Shown piece by piece: positions 6,481-13,942 of a stretch of DNA of 14,184 nucleotides. The stretch's first letter is position 1; each line of letters starts with the position of its first letter. Made by a program: the position numbers and the translations under genes. This DNA is from an uncultured Clostridia bacterium (GTDB taxonomy: Bacteria > Bacillota > Clostridia > Christensenellales > Aristaeellaceae): contig CAKTXH010000061.1 of NCBI GenBank assembly GCA_934630975.1, forward strand, positions 1-14,184, read 5' to 3'. The notes beneath the pieces were generated by a model, which ran no database searches, had not been told where the DNA came from, and was given only the letters and a program-made list of their open reading frames with translations.

Positions 6481-7419
6481 TTACTGAATCGCCTTGCCGA
6501 CGGCCGCGAGGCTGCCCGCAAGGTCTTCCTTCATGCGCAGCGCCTCGTCGCGCGCGGCCGCGTCGAACGCCATGCCCTCGCGCTTCTTCCACGCGCAGAG
6601 GATCGAGCGGGACGCGTTGACAATCGCGCCGTTGCCATTCGCGTCGAAGCAGCCCGCGATATCCGTGCCCTTCGCGCCCTGCGCGCCGTAGCCCGGCACG
6701 AGGAAGAACGCATGCGGCATGCGCGCGCGCAGTTCGACGCCCTGCTGTGGATAGGTCGCGCCGACGACCGCGCCGACGGCGGAATAGCCGCTCTCGCCGC
6801 GCGTCTCCTCGCCCCATTCCTCGACCAGATCGGCGACCGCCTGATACAGCGTCCGCCCATCTTCAAAGCGCAGATCCTGAAGCTGGCCGGAGGAAGGGTT
6901 GCTCGTCTTGACCAGCACGAACACGCCCGTTCCGTTCTCGCGGCAGGCGTCGGTAAACGGCTTGATACCGTCCACGCCGAGGTACGGGTTGATGGTCGCG
7001 ATATCCGCGCCGAACGCGGCCTGCGCGCCGTCCGGCATATCCGTCTTGCCGACGTAAGCGTTGGCATAGCAAGCGGCAGTCGCGCCGATGTCGTTGCGCT
7101 TCACGTCCGCCATGACGATCAGCCCCTTCTCGTGCGCGTAACGGATGGTCTTTTCGTAGACCTCCATGCCCGCCGGGCCGTACATCTCGTAGTATGCCAC
7201 CTGCACCTTGACCGCCGGAACGATGTCGCAGAGCGCGTCAATCAGGCGCACGTTATAGGCGTAAACGGCCTTCGCCGCATCCTCGAAGGAATGGATGCCC
7301 GCCGGCAGAACCTCTTTCACAAAGCTCTCCGGCAGATATTCGATGCGGGTATCCAGCCCCGCGACGGTCGGGTTCTTGAGTTCAGAAATGCGGGCCGCAA
7401 GCTTTTCCATGATATTCAT
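6481..7419 (-). CDS. pyrF: Orotidine-5'-phosphate decarboxylase, subfamily 2
   Basis: This enzyme decarboxylates OMP to UMP, the last step of the pathway. The 312-residue length and the N-terminal TVAGLDTRIEYLP match the longer subfamily 2 and not the short 230-240 residue type of Bacillus. The catalytic Asp-x-Lys-x-x-Asp motif is ADVKRNDIG (Asp105, Lys107, Asp110). Other landmarks are NPYLGVDGIKPF, VLVKTSNPSSGQLQD and the phosphate-binding VPGYGAQGAKGTD near the C-terminus. The ATG at 7419 has AAAGGAG (7429-7435) about 9 nt upstream. A second ATG four codons in is possible but less well spaced. The ribosome binding site overlaps the pyrC stop. The order pyrC-pyrF-pyrK-pyrD follows that usual in Firmicutes, without carAB. 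Confidence 0.95.
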   Translation of the reverse strand: MNIMEKLAARISELKNPTVAGLDTRIEYLPESFVKEVLPAGIHSFEDAAKAVYAYNVRLIDALCDIVPAVKVQVAYYEMYGPAGMEVYEKTIRYAHEKGLIVMADVKRNDIGATAACYANAYVGKTDMPDGAQAAFGADIATINPYLGVDGIKPFTDACRENGTGVFVLVKTSNPSSGQLQDLRFEDGRTLYQAVADLVEEWGEETRGESGYSAVGAVVGATYPQQGVELRARMPHAFFLVPGYGAQGAKGTDIAGCFDANGNGAIVNASRSILCAWKKREGMAFDAAARDEALRMKEDLAGSLAAVGKAIQ

Positions 7420-7432
7420 TGTTTTTTCTCCT

Positions 7433-8716
7433 TTATTCAGCCTGATAGGCAGTCTTGCCGCCCACCAGCGTCAGCTCGATTTCACCAAAGTAGCGCTTGC
7501 CGTCAAACGGCGTGTTCTTGCCGCGGGAAAGGAACTTGCTCGCATCCACGACGACTTCCTTGTCCGGGTCGAAGACCACCACGTCCGCCGCGCTGCCGAC
7601 GGAAAGACTGCCGCCCGCCACGCCCAGCAGCTCCGCCGGGCGGACGCTCATCCGCTCGATCAAATCGGAAAGCGTCATTTTGCCGGATTTCACCAGCATG
7701 CTGTTGCTGATGCAGAAGGCCGTCTCAAACCCGCTGATGCCGCTCGCCGCCAGATGGAATTCGCAACGCTTCTCGTCCTCGTGGTGCGGCGCGTGGTCGG
7801 TCGCAATCACGTCGATGGTGCCGTCGCAGAGGCCCTCGATGCAGGCCTGCCTGTCCGCTTCCTCGCGAAGCGGCGGATTCACGCGGCAGCGGCTGTCATA
7901 ACCGATCACCCATTCGTCCGTCGCGCCGATGTAGTGCGGCGTGGTTTCCGCCGTCACGCGAACGCCGCGCGCCTTCGCCTCGCGCACCAGCTGCACGCCG
8001 CCGCGCGTGGAGACGTGGCACAGGTGAATCCGCTTCCCCTCCGCTTCCGCAACCAGAATGTCGCGGGCGATCATCACTTCTTCCGCCGCGCGCGTGATGC
8101 CCGGCAGACCCAGCTTTGTGGAGATGAAGCCCTCGTTCATCACGCCGTCGCCGACGAGGTTCTTATCCTCGCTGTGGCTCATGATGAACAGGCCGAAATG
8201 GTCGGCATACTGCATCGCCAGCCGGAACAGGTTCGAATTCGCCACCGGCTGCCCGTCGTCGGAAATCGCGATGATGCCAGCTTCCTTCATCCGGCCGATT
8301 TCCGCCATTTCCGCACCGTTCAAGCCCTTGGAAACCGCGCCGACCGGATAGACGTGTACGCCGCTGCCCTGCGTCTCGGCCTTTTCGATGATGTAGCGCG
8401 TCACCGCCGCGTTGTCGTTGACCGGCTTCGTGTTGGGCATGCAGCAGACCGCCGTAAAGCCGCCGTGCGCCGCGGCACGCGTGCCGGAGATGATGTCTTC
8501 CTTATATTCCTGACCGGGGTCGCGCAGATGGCAGTGCATATCGATGAAGCCCGGCGCGACAACCCTGCCCGCCGCGTCGTAAACCTTCGCGCCCTCGGCC
8601 GAGAGATTTTCGCCGATTGCCGCAATTTTTCCGTCCTCAATCAGCACATCCGCAACCCGATCCACACCGTTGGCCGGGTCGATCACACGGCCGCCGCGAA
8701 TCAAAACCTTTTCCAT
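7433..8716 (-). CDS. pyrC: Dihydroorotase, class I zinc amidohydrolase
   Basis: The enzyme reversibly closes carbamoyl-aspartate to dihydroorotate. The 427 residues and the motif GFIDMHCHLRDPG (57-69, metal ligands His61 and His63) mark the class I type. The other expected metal or catalytic residues can be placed: Asp153 or Asp154 in ISDDGQP, His181 in MSHSED, His234 in HLCHVST and Asp307 in ATDHAPHHEDEK. These lie 2-3 residues from the numbering known for the Bacillus anthracis enzyme. The ATG at 8716 is preferred to the GTG one codon upstream because GGGAG (8725-8729) is 8 nt away. It shares one base with the pyrB stop (TGATG), implying translational coupling. Confidence 0.95.
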   Translation of the reverse strand: MEKVLIRGGRVIDPANGVDRVADVLIEDGKIAAIGENLSAEGAKVYDAAGRVVAPGFIDMHCHLRDPGQEYKEDIISGTRAAAHGGFTAVCCMPNTKPVNDNAAVTRYIIEKAETQGSGVHVYPVGAVSKGLNGAEMAEIGRMKEAGIIAISDDGQPVANSNLFRLAMQYADHFGLFIMSHSEDKNLVGDGVMNEGFISTKLGLPGITRAAEEVMIARDILVAEAEGKRIHLCHVSTRGGVQLVREAKARGVRVTAETTPHYIGATDEWVIGYDSRCRVNPPLREEADRQACIEGLCDGTIDVIATDHAPHHEDEKRCEFHLAASGISGFETAFCISNSMLVKSGKMTLSDLIERMSVRPAELLGVAGGSLSVGSAADVVVFDPDKEVVVDASKFLSRGKNTPFDGKRYFGEIELTLVGGKTAYQAE

Positions 8717-9636
8717 CACGCATTCTCCCTTCTGGTGAGCATGTAGAGCAGCGCCATGCGCACGGCCACGCCGCTTTCAACCTGCTGAGTGATGACCGAT
8801 TGGCCGCAGTCCGCGACGCTTGAGGCAATTTCCACGCCGCGGTTCATCGGGCCGGGGTGCATGACCAGCGCGTTCTTCTTCGCCAGCGCCAGCCTGTCCG
8901 GCGTGATCTCCCAATGGTCGCAGTATTCCGCGACGGAGGGGAACAGCCCCTTCTGCTGGCGTTCGCGCTGAATGCGCAGGCCCATCACCACGTCCGCGTT
9001 TTCGCAGGCGTCCTCGATCGTCGGGGCGACGGTGCAGCCCAGCTCCTCAATGCGCGTGGGGATGAGCGTCGGCGGCGCACAAAGCACCACGTTCGCGCCC
9101 ATCGTCGTCAGGCCGTAGATGTTGCTGCGCGCCACGCGGGAGTGCATCACGTCGCCGCAGATGGCGATTTTCGCGCCCTCCAGCCCGCCGAGGTGCTCCC
9201 GCATGGTCAGCATATCCAGCAGCGCCTGCGTCGGATGCTCGTTCATGCCGTCGCCCGCGTTGATGACGCTTGCGCGGACATGCTTCGCCAGCAGCGTCGG
9301 CGCGCCGCTCATCGGATGGCGGATGATGATGACGTCCGTGCCCATCTGATCGAGGGTCACGCCGGTATCGATGAGCGTTTCACCCTTGGCCACGCTCGAC
9401 GCGCTGGCAGAGATGTTCGCCGCCGCGGCGGACATGTATTTGCTCGCCAGCTCGAAGGACATGCGCGTGCGCGTGGAATTCTCATAAAACAGCGTCACGA
9501 TGGATTTGCCCTGCAAATGCGCCGTCTTTTTGTTGTTCGAACGGACAACCTGACGCATCATCAGCGCCGTATCGAGAATGGAGGTGATCTCCTCGCGGCT
9601 CACGCCGTCAAGGCCCAGCAAATCTTTGCGCTTCAT
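8716..9636 (-). CDS. pyrB: Aspartate carbamoyltransferase catalytic subunit
   Basis: The enzyme condenses carbamoyl phosphate with aspartate, the committed step of the pathway. It has 306 residues. The carbamoyl-phosphate loop is FYENSTRTRMSFE (Ser54-Thr55-Arg56-Thr57). The mobile loop has SSVAKGE with Lys84, as in E. coli. HPTQALLD lies at 134-141 and MHPGPMNRGVEI near the C-terminus. No pyrI regulatory subunit gene is present, so control is probably through PyrR on RNA rather than allostery, as in other Firmicutes. The ATG at 9636 lies 9 nt from AAAAGGAG (9646-9653). The in-frame GTG at 9642 is only 3 nt from that site and is rejected. The gap to the pyrR stop is 2 nt. Confidence 0.96.
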   Translation of the reverse strand: MKRKDLLGLDGVSREEITSILDTALMMRQVVRSNNKKTAHLQGKSIVTLFYENSTRTRMSFELASKYMSAAAANISASASSVAKGETLIDTGVTLDQMGTDVIIIRHPMSGAPTLLAKHVRASVINAGDGMNEHPTQALLDMLTMREHLGGLEGAKIAICGDVMHSRVARSNIYGLTTMGANVVLCAPPTLIPTRIEELGCTVAPTIEDACENADVVMGLRIQRERQQKGLFPSVAEYCDHWEITPDRLALAKKNALVMHPGPMNRGVEIASSVADCGQSVITQQVESGVAVRMALLYMLTRRENA

Positions 9637-9638
9637 GC

Positions 9639-10199
9639 TCACTCGCTCCTTTTGTCATACAAGACGACGCTCATGTCGCCGTCAAATTCCGGCACACGCA
9701 CGCCGACCAGCTCGTTTTTGCTCGTCGGCAGGTTTTTGCCAACGTAGTCCGCGCGAATCGGCAGTTCCCGGTGACCGCGATCCACCATCACCGCCAGCTG
9801 GATGCAGCTCGGCCGCCCCATGTCGCAGATTGCGTCCATCGCGGCGCGCGCCGTCCGGCCGGAGAAGAGCACGTCGTCCACCATCACGATGCGCGCATCC
9901 TGCACCTGAAACGGCAGGTCGGTCGCGTTGACGACCGGGTGCTCGGAGAGGATGGAGAGGTCGTCGCGGTAGAACGTGATATCCAGCACGCCCAGCGGCA
10001 GCTTCACGCCCTCCACCTGCTCGATCATCTCTTGCAGCATCTTCGCCAGCGTCACGCCCCGGCGCTGAATGCCGACCAGCTTGAGGTTTTCCACGCCGTC
10101 GTTATTTTCGATAATTTCGTGCGCAATGCGCCGAAGCGCGCGCTTCATGGCGTTTTCATCCATGATGTCGGCTTTGAATTTGAGCTTTGAGGTATCCAT
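9639..10199 (-). CDS. pyrR: Bifunctional pyr operon RNA-binding attenuation regulator / uracil phosphoribosyltransferase
   Basis: PyrR binds a hairpin in pyr leader RNA when UMP or UTP is high and promotes termination. Many members also convert uracil and PRPP to UMP. The protein has 186 residues, close to the usual 180. The PRPP-binding loop is VMVDDVLFSGRTARAA (105-120), and VGIQRRGVTLA (42-52) is the second family block. The start is the ATG at 10199. The ATG at 10205 touches the GAGGAGG site (10206-10212) directly and is unlikely, whereas 10199 leaves 6 nt. It is the first gene of the operon and lies just behind its own attenuator, as expected for autoregulation. With UraA it could also serve uracil salvage. 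Confidence 0.96.
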   Translation of the reverse strand: MDTSKLKFKADIMDENAMKRALRRIAHEIIENNDGVENLKLVGIQRRGVTLAKMLQEMIEQVEGVKLPLGVLDITFYRDDLSILSEHPVVNATDLPFQVQDARIVMVDDVLFSGRTARAAMDAICDMGRPSCIQLAVMVDRGHRELPIRADYVGKNLPTSKNELVGVRVPEFDGDMSVVLYDKRSE

Positions 10200-10225
10200 C
10201 TGCATCCTCCTCAGCCTTTGAGCAT

Positions 10226-10260
10226 AAAAAATGCCCCGTTCCGGAGTTCGGAACAGGGCA
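10226..10260 (-). terminator. Attenuator terminator before pyrR
   Basis: The 12-bp stem TGCCCTGTTCCG/CGGAACGGGGCA (minus strand; one G-U pair) spans 10232-10260 with a 5-nt loop. It is followed by six T at 10226-10231. It ends 27 nt before the pyrR start. Confidence 0.92.
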
Positions 10261-10332
10261 AACAAAGGGATCGACTTTCCCTTTTACCTCACATTTGCCG
10301 CCTTGCCGACCTCACGGGATCGAATTAAAGGC
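10226..10332 (-). promoter_or_regulatory. PyrR-dependent transcription attenuator in the pyr leader
   Basis: On the minus strand the leader has three elements. First is a PyrR-binding hairpin (10300-10332), where GCCTT pairs with AAGGC around the loop sequence GATCCCGTGAGGTC, a close match to the known TCCNGNGAGGY motif. Second is an antiterminator (10257-10299), where GGCAAA pairs with TTTGCC, with inner stem AAAGGGA/TCCCTTT. Third is a terminator (10226-10260). The antiterminator's 3' arm uses the first bases of the terminator's 5' arm (10257-10260), so the two exclude each other. PyrR with UMP should favour termination. The pairings were drawn by eye and not by energy calculation. Confidence 0.88.
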
Positions 10333-10351
10333 TTATTTTCTTATCTCTGTG

Positions 10352-10380
10352 ATTGTATCACCTTTTGGGGCGTTCGTCAA
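10352..10380 (-). promoter_or_regulatory. Promoter of the pyr operon
   Basis: TTGACG (10375-10380) and TACAAT (10352-10357) on the minus strand are separated by exactly 17 nt. The -35 box overlaps the stop codon of hcp (10377-10379). The transcript would start near 10345, just before the PyrR-binding hairpin, so the leader holds the full attenuator. Confidence 0.85.
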
Positions 10381-11960
10381 TTCCTGATTTTATCCTTTTG
10401 CTCCAAAATCGCCTTCAAATCCCCCTCCGGCGTATCCGTCGGATGAAGATGAAACGTCTTCACCAGCGTATCCAGCACGCCCGGCGAAACAAACGCGGGC
10501 AGGGTCGGCCCCAGGTAGATGTTTTGAATGCCCAGCGCGAGCAGCGTCAGCAGGATGCACACCGCCTTCTGCTCATACCACGACAGCACGAGCGTCAGCG
10601 GCAGGTCGTTCACGCCGCAGCCAAACGCCTGAGCCAGCGCCAGCGCAATTTCAATCGCGCTGTATGCGTCATTACACTGTCCGCAATCCAGAATTCTCGG
10701 AATACCCTCGATTTCGCCCAAATCCAGATCGTTGATGCGATATTTGCCGCAGGCCAGCGTCAGGATGAGCGTATCCGGCGGCGTGAGCTTGGCAAAATCG
10801 GTGTAATAGCTCCGCCCCGGCGCGGCGCCGTCACAGCCGCCGATGAGAAAGAAGTGCTGAATCTTCCCTTCCTTCGCCAGCCGGACGATCTTCTCCGCCT
10901 GCGCAAGCACCGCGTTGCGCGCGAAACCCGTCGTCACCGTGCTTCCGCCGTTCATCCCCGTCATGTGCCTGTCTTCATCATATCCGCCGCACGCCAGCGC
11001 CTTTTCGATCACGGGCGTGAAATCCTTGTCCTCGCCGATGTGTACCAGCTCCGGATACGAGACAACCGACGTGGTAAACACCCGGTCGCTGTAACTCTGC
11101 CGAACGGGCATCAGGCAGTTCGTCGTAAACAGAATCGGCGCCGGGATGTTGTGGAATTCGGATTGCTGGTTCTGCCAGCCCGTGCCGAAGTTGCCCTTGA
11201 GCTGGGGATAGGCTTTCAGCTTGGGATAGCCGTGAGCAGGCAGCATTTCGCTGTGGGTATACACATTGACGCCTTTCCCCTTCGTCTGCTCCAGCAGCAG
11301 CTTGAGATCATGCAGATCGTGGCCGCTCACAACGATAAACGGCCCTTTTTCAATGGTCAGCGGCACCTTGGTCGGCACGGGGTCGCCGTAAGCCTCGGTA
11401 TGCGCCGCATCAAGCAGCTTCATACATTTCAAATTGATTTCGCCTGTTTTAAGCACCAGCGCAAGCAGCTCGCCGGGCGTTTTTTCCGCCCCGATGGCCG
11501 CCAGCGCTTCATAAAAGAAGCCGTTCACCTGTTCGTCCGTCCTGCCCAAGACGCGCGCATGGTACGCATAGGCCGCCATACCCTTGAGGCCGAACAAAAT
11601 CAGCGACTTGAGCGAACGAATATCCTCGTCCGCCTCCCAAAGCCTGCGCAAATCGCCGTTTTCCGCCTTTTGGGGGGCAAGGCGTTCTTTTTCCGCCTCA
11701 ATCTCTTTTTTCAGCCTTTCAATCGTCTCGTTGTTAAAATTCACATTTGTGATCGTCGTAAACAGCCCTTTGAGCATCAGCTCGTCCGTCCGTGTCGTGG
11801 TTTTTCCCGCCTTTGCCGCCCTCGCCAAACCGATGAGCGCGCCGATCAGCGCATCCTGCGCGTTGGCCGTGTCCGCCCTTTTGCCGCAAACGCCCACTCT
11901 GCCCTCGCAGCCCGTGTTGTGGGCCGTCTGCTGGCATTGAAAGCAAAACATTTCCTTCAT
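10377..11960 (-). CDS. hcp: Hydroxylamine reductase (hybrid-cluster protein)
   Basis: Hcp is a cytoplasmic iron-sulfur protein of anaerobes, known to reduce hydroxylamine in vitro and linked to nitric oxide detoxification and S-nitrosylation. The protein has 527 residues. The N-terminal cluster motif is Cys6-x2-Cys9-x8-Cys18-x6-Cys25. All hybrid-cluster ligands known from Desulfovibrio vulgaris can be placed at a constant offset of 30-31: His214 (SGHDLHD), Glu238 (HSEML), Cys282 (TTNCLMP), Cys376 (GGCDGAAPGRS), Cys404 (LACGKYRIN), Cys429 (DCGQCND) and Glu463 (WYEQKA). An active enzyme is therefore likely. The ATG at 11960 follows GGGAGGG (11966-11972); an upstream extension of 14 codons has no such site. 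No separate terminator lies between hcp and the pyr promoter. No hcr reductase gene is adjacent. Confidence 0.96.
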   Translation of the reverse strand: MKEMFCFQCQQTAHNTGCEGRVGVCGKRADTANAQDALIGALIGLARAAKAGKTTTRTDELMLKGLFTTITNVNFNNETIERLKKEIEAEKERLAPQKAENGDLRRLWEADEDIRSLKSLILFGLKGMAAYAYHARVLGRTDEQVNGFFYEALAAIGAEKTPGELLALVLKTGEINLKCMKLLDAAHTEAYGDPVPTKVPLTIEKGPFIVVSGHDLHDLKLLLEQTKGKGVNVYTHSEMLPAHGYPKLKAYPQLKGNFGTGWQNQQSEFHNIPAPILFTTNCLMPVRQSYSDRVFTTSVVSYPELVHIGEDKDFTPVIEKALACGGYDEDRHMTGMNGGSTVTTGFARNAVLAQAEKIVRLAKEGKIQHFFLIGGCDGAAPGRSYYTDFAKLTPPDTLILTLACGKYRINDLDLGEIEGIPRILDCGQCNDAYSAIEIALALAQAFGCGVNDLPLTLVLSWYEQKAVCILLTLLALGIQNIYLGPTLPAFVSPGVLDTLVKTFHLHPTDTPEGDLKAILEQKDKIRN

Positions 11961-12011
11961 GTTTTCCCTCCCGCCTTGTTCTGTCAACACATAGTCTGCC
12001 AAAATGAGACC

Positions 12012-12027
12012 GGTTTATGCACAAACC
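12012..12027. promoter_or_regulatory. Candidate operator upstream of hcp
   Basis: GGTTTATGCACAAACC is a 16-bp palindrome with one mismatch, 52 bp upstream of the hcp start. A weak -10 (TATGTG, minus strand, 11988-11993) would place the palindrome centre about 38 bp before the start of transcription, near the spot used by CRP/FNR-type activators. Regulators of that type (HcpR) are known for hcp in other anaerobes. I cannot match this to a known consensus from memory, so the regulator is unassigned. Confidence 0.4.
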
Positions 12028-12095
12028 CGTTTTCAACCGCCAAAACCTTTCACGCTATCCCCTGTCATCATCATTTTTTATCATCTCTCGCCCCG

Positions 12096-12124
12096 TTGCT
12101 TTTCCCCTCCCCGTGTGCTACACT
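12096..12124 (+). promoter_or_regulatory. Promoter of the sodium symporter gene
   Basis: TTGCTT (12096-12101) and TACACT (12119-12124) are separated by 17 nt. A TG one base before the -10 box (12116-12117) makes an extended -10. Transcription would start near 12131, leaving a short leader of about 25 nt. Confidence 0.7.
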
Positions 12125-12155
12125 GAATTCAATATGAACGAAAGAGTGTGACATC

Positions 12156-13529
12156 ATGCAAAAGCAGCATCATGCGCGAAGCACGTTTTCCGGCAAGATC
12201 GGGTTTGTGCTCTCCGCAGCCGGCGCCTCCGTGGGCCTGGGCAACATCTGGCGTTTCCCCTATCTGGCGGCCAAATACGGCGGCGGTATCTTCCTGCTGA
12301 TCTATATTCTTCTGGCTCTGACCTTCGGCTACACGATGATCGTTGCGGAAACCTCGATCGGCCGCATGACGGGCAAAAGCCCGGTCGGCGCGTTCCGTTC
12401 CTTCGGCCGGTCGCGCTGGCTGTCGGCAGGCGGCTGGCTCAACGCCATCATCCCGATGCTCATCGTGCCGTATTACTCGGTTATCGGCGGCTGGGTGATC
12501 AAGTACCTGCTGGAATATCTGCTGGGCAACGGCCACGCGCTCGCGGGCGACGGCTATTTCTCCGCATTCATTTCCGACGGCCTGTCCACCGAGCTTTGCT
12601 TCGTCGTCTTCGCGGCCATCACGCTGCTGATCATCTATGCAGGCGTGCGCAACGGCATCGAGCGCGTCTCCAAGCTGATGATGCCGATTCTGGTCGTGCT
12701 CTCCTTGCTGATTGCGGGCTATTCCGTCACGCAGCCGGGCGCGCTGGCGGGCGTGAAGTATTTCCTCGTGCCGAACTTCGAAAACTTCTCGTGGATGACC
12801 GTCGTCACCGCGATGGGACAGATGTTTTATTCGCTCTCCATCGCGATGGGCATTCTGATCACTTTCGGCTCCTATATGAAAAAAGACGTCTCCATCGAAG
12901 GCTCGACAGAGACGGTGGAAATTTTTGATACCGCCATCGCCGTGATGGCCGGATTGATGATCATTCCCGCGATTTTCGCTTTCTCCGGCGGCGACCCGAA
13001 CACGCTGCAAGCCGGCCCTTCGCTGATGTTCATCACCATTCCGAAGGTGTTTGACAGCATGGGGCTGGGCACGGCGGTCGGCATTCTGTTCTTCGTGCTG
13101 GTGCTGTTCGCGGCGATGACCAGCTCCATTGCGCTGACGGAAAGCGCCGTTTCCACCTTCCAGGACGAGCTGGGCTGGAGCCGGCACAAAGCGACGCTGC
13201 TGATGGGCGTGATGATGATGCTGCTGGGCAGTCTCTCCTCGCTGAGCTACGGCCCGCTTGCAAACGTGACGATTCTGGGCATGCAGCTGTTGGATTTCTT
13301 CGATTTTCTGACCAACTCGGTCATGATGCCGATTGCCGCGATTGCGGTGTGCCTGCTGGTTTCCCGCGTCGCCGGGGTCAGCGCCATTGAGCAGGAAGTC
13401 TGCCACGGCGAAGAACGCTTCCGCCGCAAGCGCGTGTTCAATCTGATGATCCGCTGCCTCTGCCCGCTGTTCGCGGCCATCATCCTCATCAGCTCGGTTG
13501 CCAACGCGTTCGGATGGATCAGCATGTAA
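12156..13529 (+). CDS. Sodium-dependent transporter, NSS/SNF family (likely amino-acid:Na+ symporter)
   Basis: This 457-residue membrane protein belongs to the neurotransmitter:sodium symporter family, whose bacterial members (LeuT, MhsT, Tyt1, TnaT) import amino acids with sodium. The first helix carries the family signature GFVLSAAGASVGLGNIWRFP (16-35), with the unwound Gly-x-Gly and Asn that bind sodium and substrate. Further hydrophobic segments give roughly 11-12 helices, the bacterial pattern. VAETSIGRMTGKSPVGAFR is the usual cytoplasmic block after helix 2. The substrate cannot be read from the sequence. The ribosome binding site is weak (AGAGTG, 12143-12148), the poorest of any gene here. 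The gene is single, diverges from hcp, and ends before a long stem-loop. Confidence 0.92.
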   Translation: MQKQHHARSTFSGKIGFVLSAAGASVGLGNIWRFPYLAAKYGGGIFLLIYILLALTFGYTMIVAETSIGRMTGKSPVGAFRSFGRSRWLSAGGWLNAIIPMLIVPYYSVIGGWVIKYLLEYLLGNGHALAGDGYFSAFISDGLSTELCFVVFAAITLLIIYAGVRNGIERVSKLMMPILVVLSLLIAGYSVTQPGALAGVKYFLVPNFENFSWMTVVTAMGQMFYSLSIAMGILITFGSYMKKDVSIEGSTETVEIFDTAIAVMAGLMIIPAIFAFSGGDPNTLQAGPSLMFITIPKVFDSMGLGTAVGILFFVLVLFAAMTSSIALTESAVSTFQDELGWSRHKATLLMGVMMMLLGSLSSLSYGPLANVTILGMQLLDFFDFLTNSVMMPIAAIAVCLLVSRVAGVSAIEQEVCHGEERFRRKRVFNLMIRCLCPLFAAIILISSVANAFGWISM

Positions 13530-13538
13530 CACATTATG

Positions 13539-13580
13539 CCAAACAGCCCGCGCAGGTTAAGTCCCGCGCGGGCTGTTTGG
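13539..13580. terminator. Long stem-loop between convergent genes, possible bidirectional terminator
   Basis: A perfect 15-bp stem, CCAAACAGCCCGCGC/GCGCGGGCTGTTTGG (13539-13553 with 13566-13580), has a 12-nt loop. It begins 9 nt after the symporter stop and ends 4 nt before the stop of the convergent coiled-coil gene. There is no clean T-run on either side, so termination could be incomplete. Confidence 0.7.
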
Positions 13581-13584
13581 TAAA

Positions 13585-13875
13585 TTACTTGATGAATTTC
13601 AGATTATTGATTTCCCGTCCAACATTATCGGTGACGTTAGCGAGAACCGTACCGATTTCACCGCTCAGCTTGTCGATCTTCTCATTCAGTTCAACACGAA
13701 GTGCTTTTTGGCCTTCTTCAAGGGCCTTTTGCCTTTCTTCAAGTGCAGAAAGTCGGTCATTTGTTACCTTCTGGCCTTCTTCAAGAGCCTTTTGACCTTC
13801 TTCAAGAGCCTTTTGGCCTTCTTTGAGTTCTTTAAGCTCATCAAGAATCGCCTGCAAAATCTTTTCATTCTCCAT
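13585..13875 (-). CDS. Small coiled-coil protein of unknown function
   Basis: This 96-residue protein is almost wholly helical and very rich in Glu, Lys, Gln and Leu. Residues about 10-60 contain seven-residue units of the form KALEEGQ (about five copies, with variants such as SALEERQ), a regular heptad coiled coil likely to form a bundle of parallel chains. The tail, GEIGTVLANVTDNVGREINN followed by LKFIK, is not coiled in the same way. There is no signal peptide or membrane segment. The ATG at 13875 follows GGAGGT (13884-13889) by 8 nt. The gene is clearly AT-richer than its neighbours, which may reflect the repeats or transfer from elsewhere. It has its own strong promoter. I do not recognise a function. 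Similar LEEGQK-type small proteins occur in Firmicutes genomes, in my recollection. Confidence 0.75.
   Translation of the reverse strand: MENEKILQAILDELKELKEGQKALEEGQKALEEGQKVTNDRLSALEERQKALEEGQKALRVELNEKIDKLSGEIGTVLANVTDNVGREINNLKFIK
13712..13816 (-). repeat. 21-bp tandem repeats inside the coiled-coil gene
   Basis: Two adjacent 21-bp units (13775-13795 and 13796-13816) differ only at the last base and encode QKALEEG. A third close unit (13712-13731) and a diverged one (from 13732) lie downstream in the gene. Because the unit is a multiple of three, gain or loss of copies keeps the frame and changes the coiled-coil length by one heptad. Confidence 0.8.
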
Positions 13876-13903
13876 GACCCTGTACCTCCGTCTGTTATGA
13901 TTC

Positions 13904-13932
13904 AGTATACCCGCATCCCGTCTTCTTGTCAA
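13904..13932 (-). promoter_or_regulatory. Promoter of the coiled-coil gene
   Basis: On the minus strand, a perfect TTGACA (13927-13932) and TATACT (13904-13909) are separated by 17 nt. It is the closest to consensus of all promoters in the window, and it begins 10 bp after the stop of the upstream receiver-domain gene. Confidence 0.85.
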
Positions 13933-13942
13933 GCGGCGCTCC

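Noticed and set aside
1992..11997. A perfect TTGACA on the minus strand just upstream of hcp (11989-11984) as its -35 box; the coordinates given here enclose it only loosely
   Set aside because: The matching -10 position would fall on the ribosome binding site and start codon, leaving no leader, so it is not a usable promoter for hcp.
10353..12137. A 594-codon open frame on the plus strand opposite hcp
   Set aside because: It is a shadow frame. hcp has every expected cluster ligand.
12134..12151. A five-codon reading frame (ATG AAC GAA AGA GTG TGA) near the predicted transcription start of the symporter gene, as a leaderless leader peptide
   Set aside because: It has no ribosome binding site, is too short to judge, and shows no run of regulatory codons.
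12129..13532. A 467-codon open frame on the minus strand opposite the symporter
   Set aside because: It is His, Asp and Arg-rich without domains, and the plus strand encodes a clear NSS transporter.
13712..13816. Tandem repeats as a possible CRISPR array
   Set aside because: The units are directly adjacent without spacers, lie in frame inside a gene and encode a heptad.
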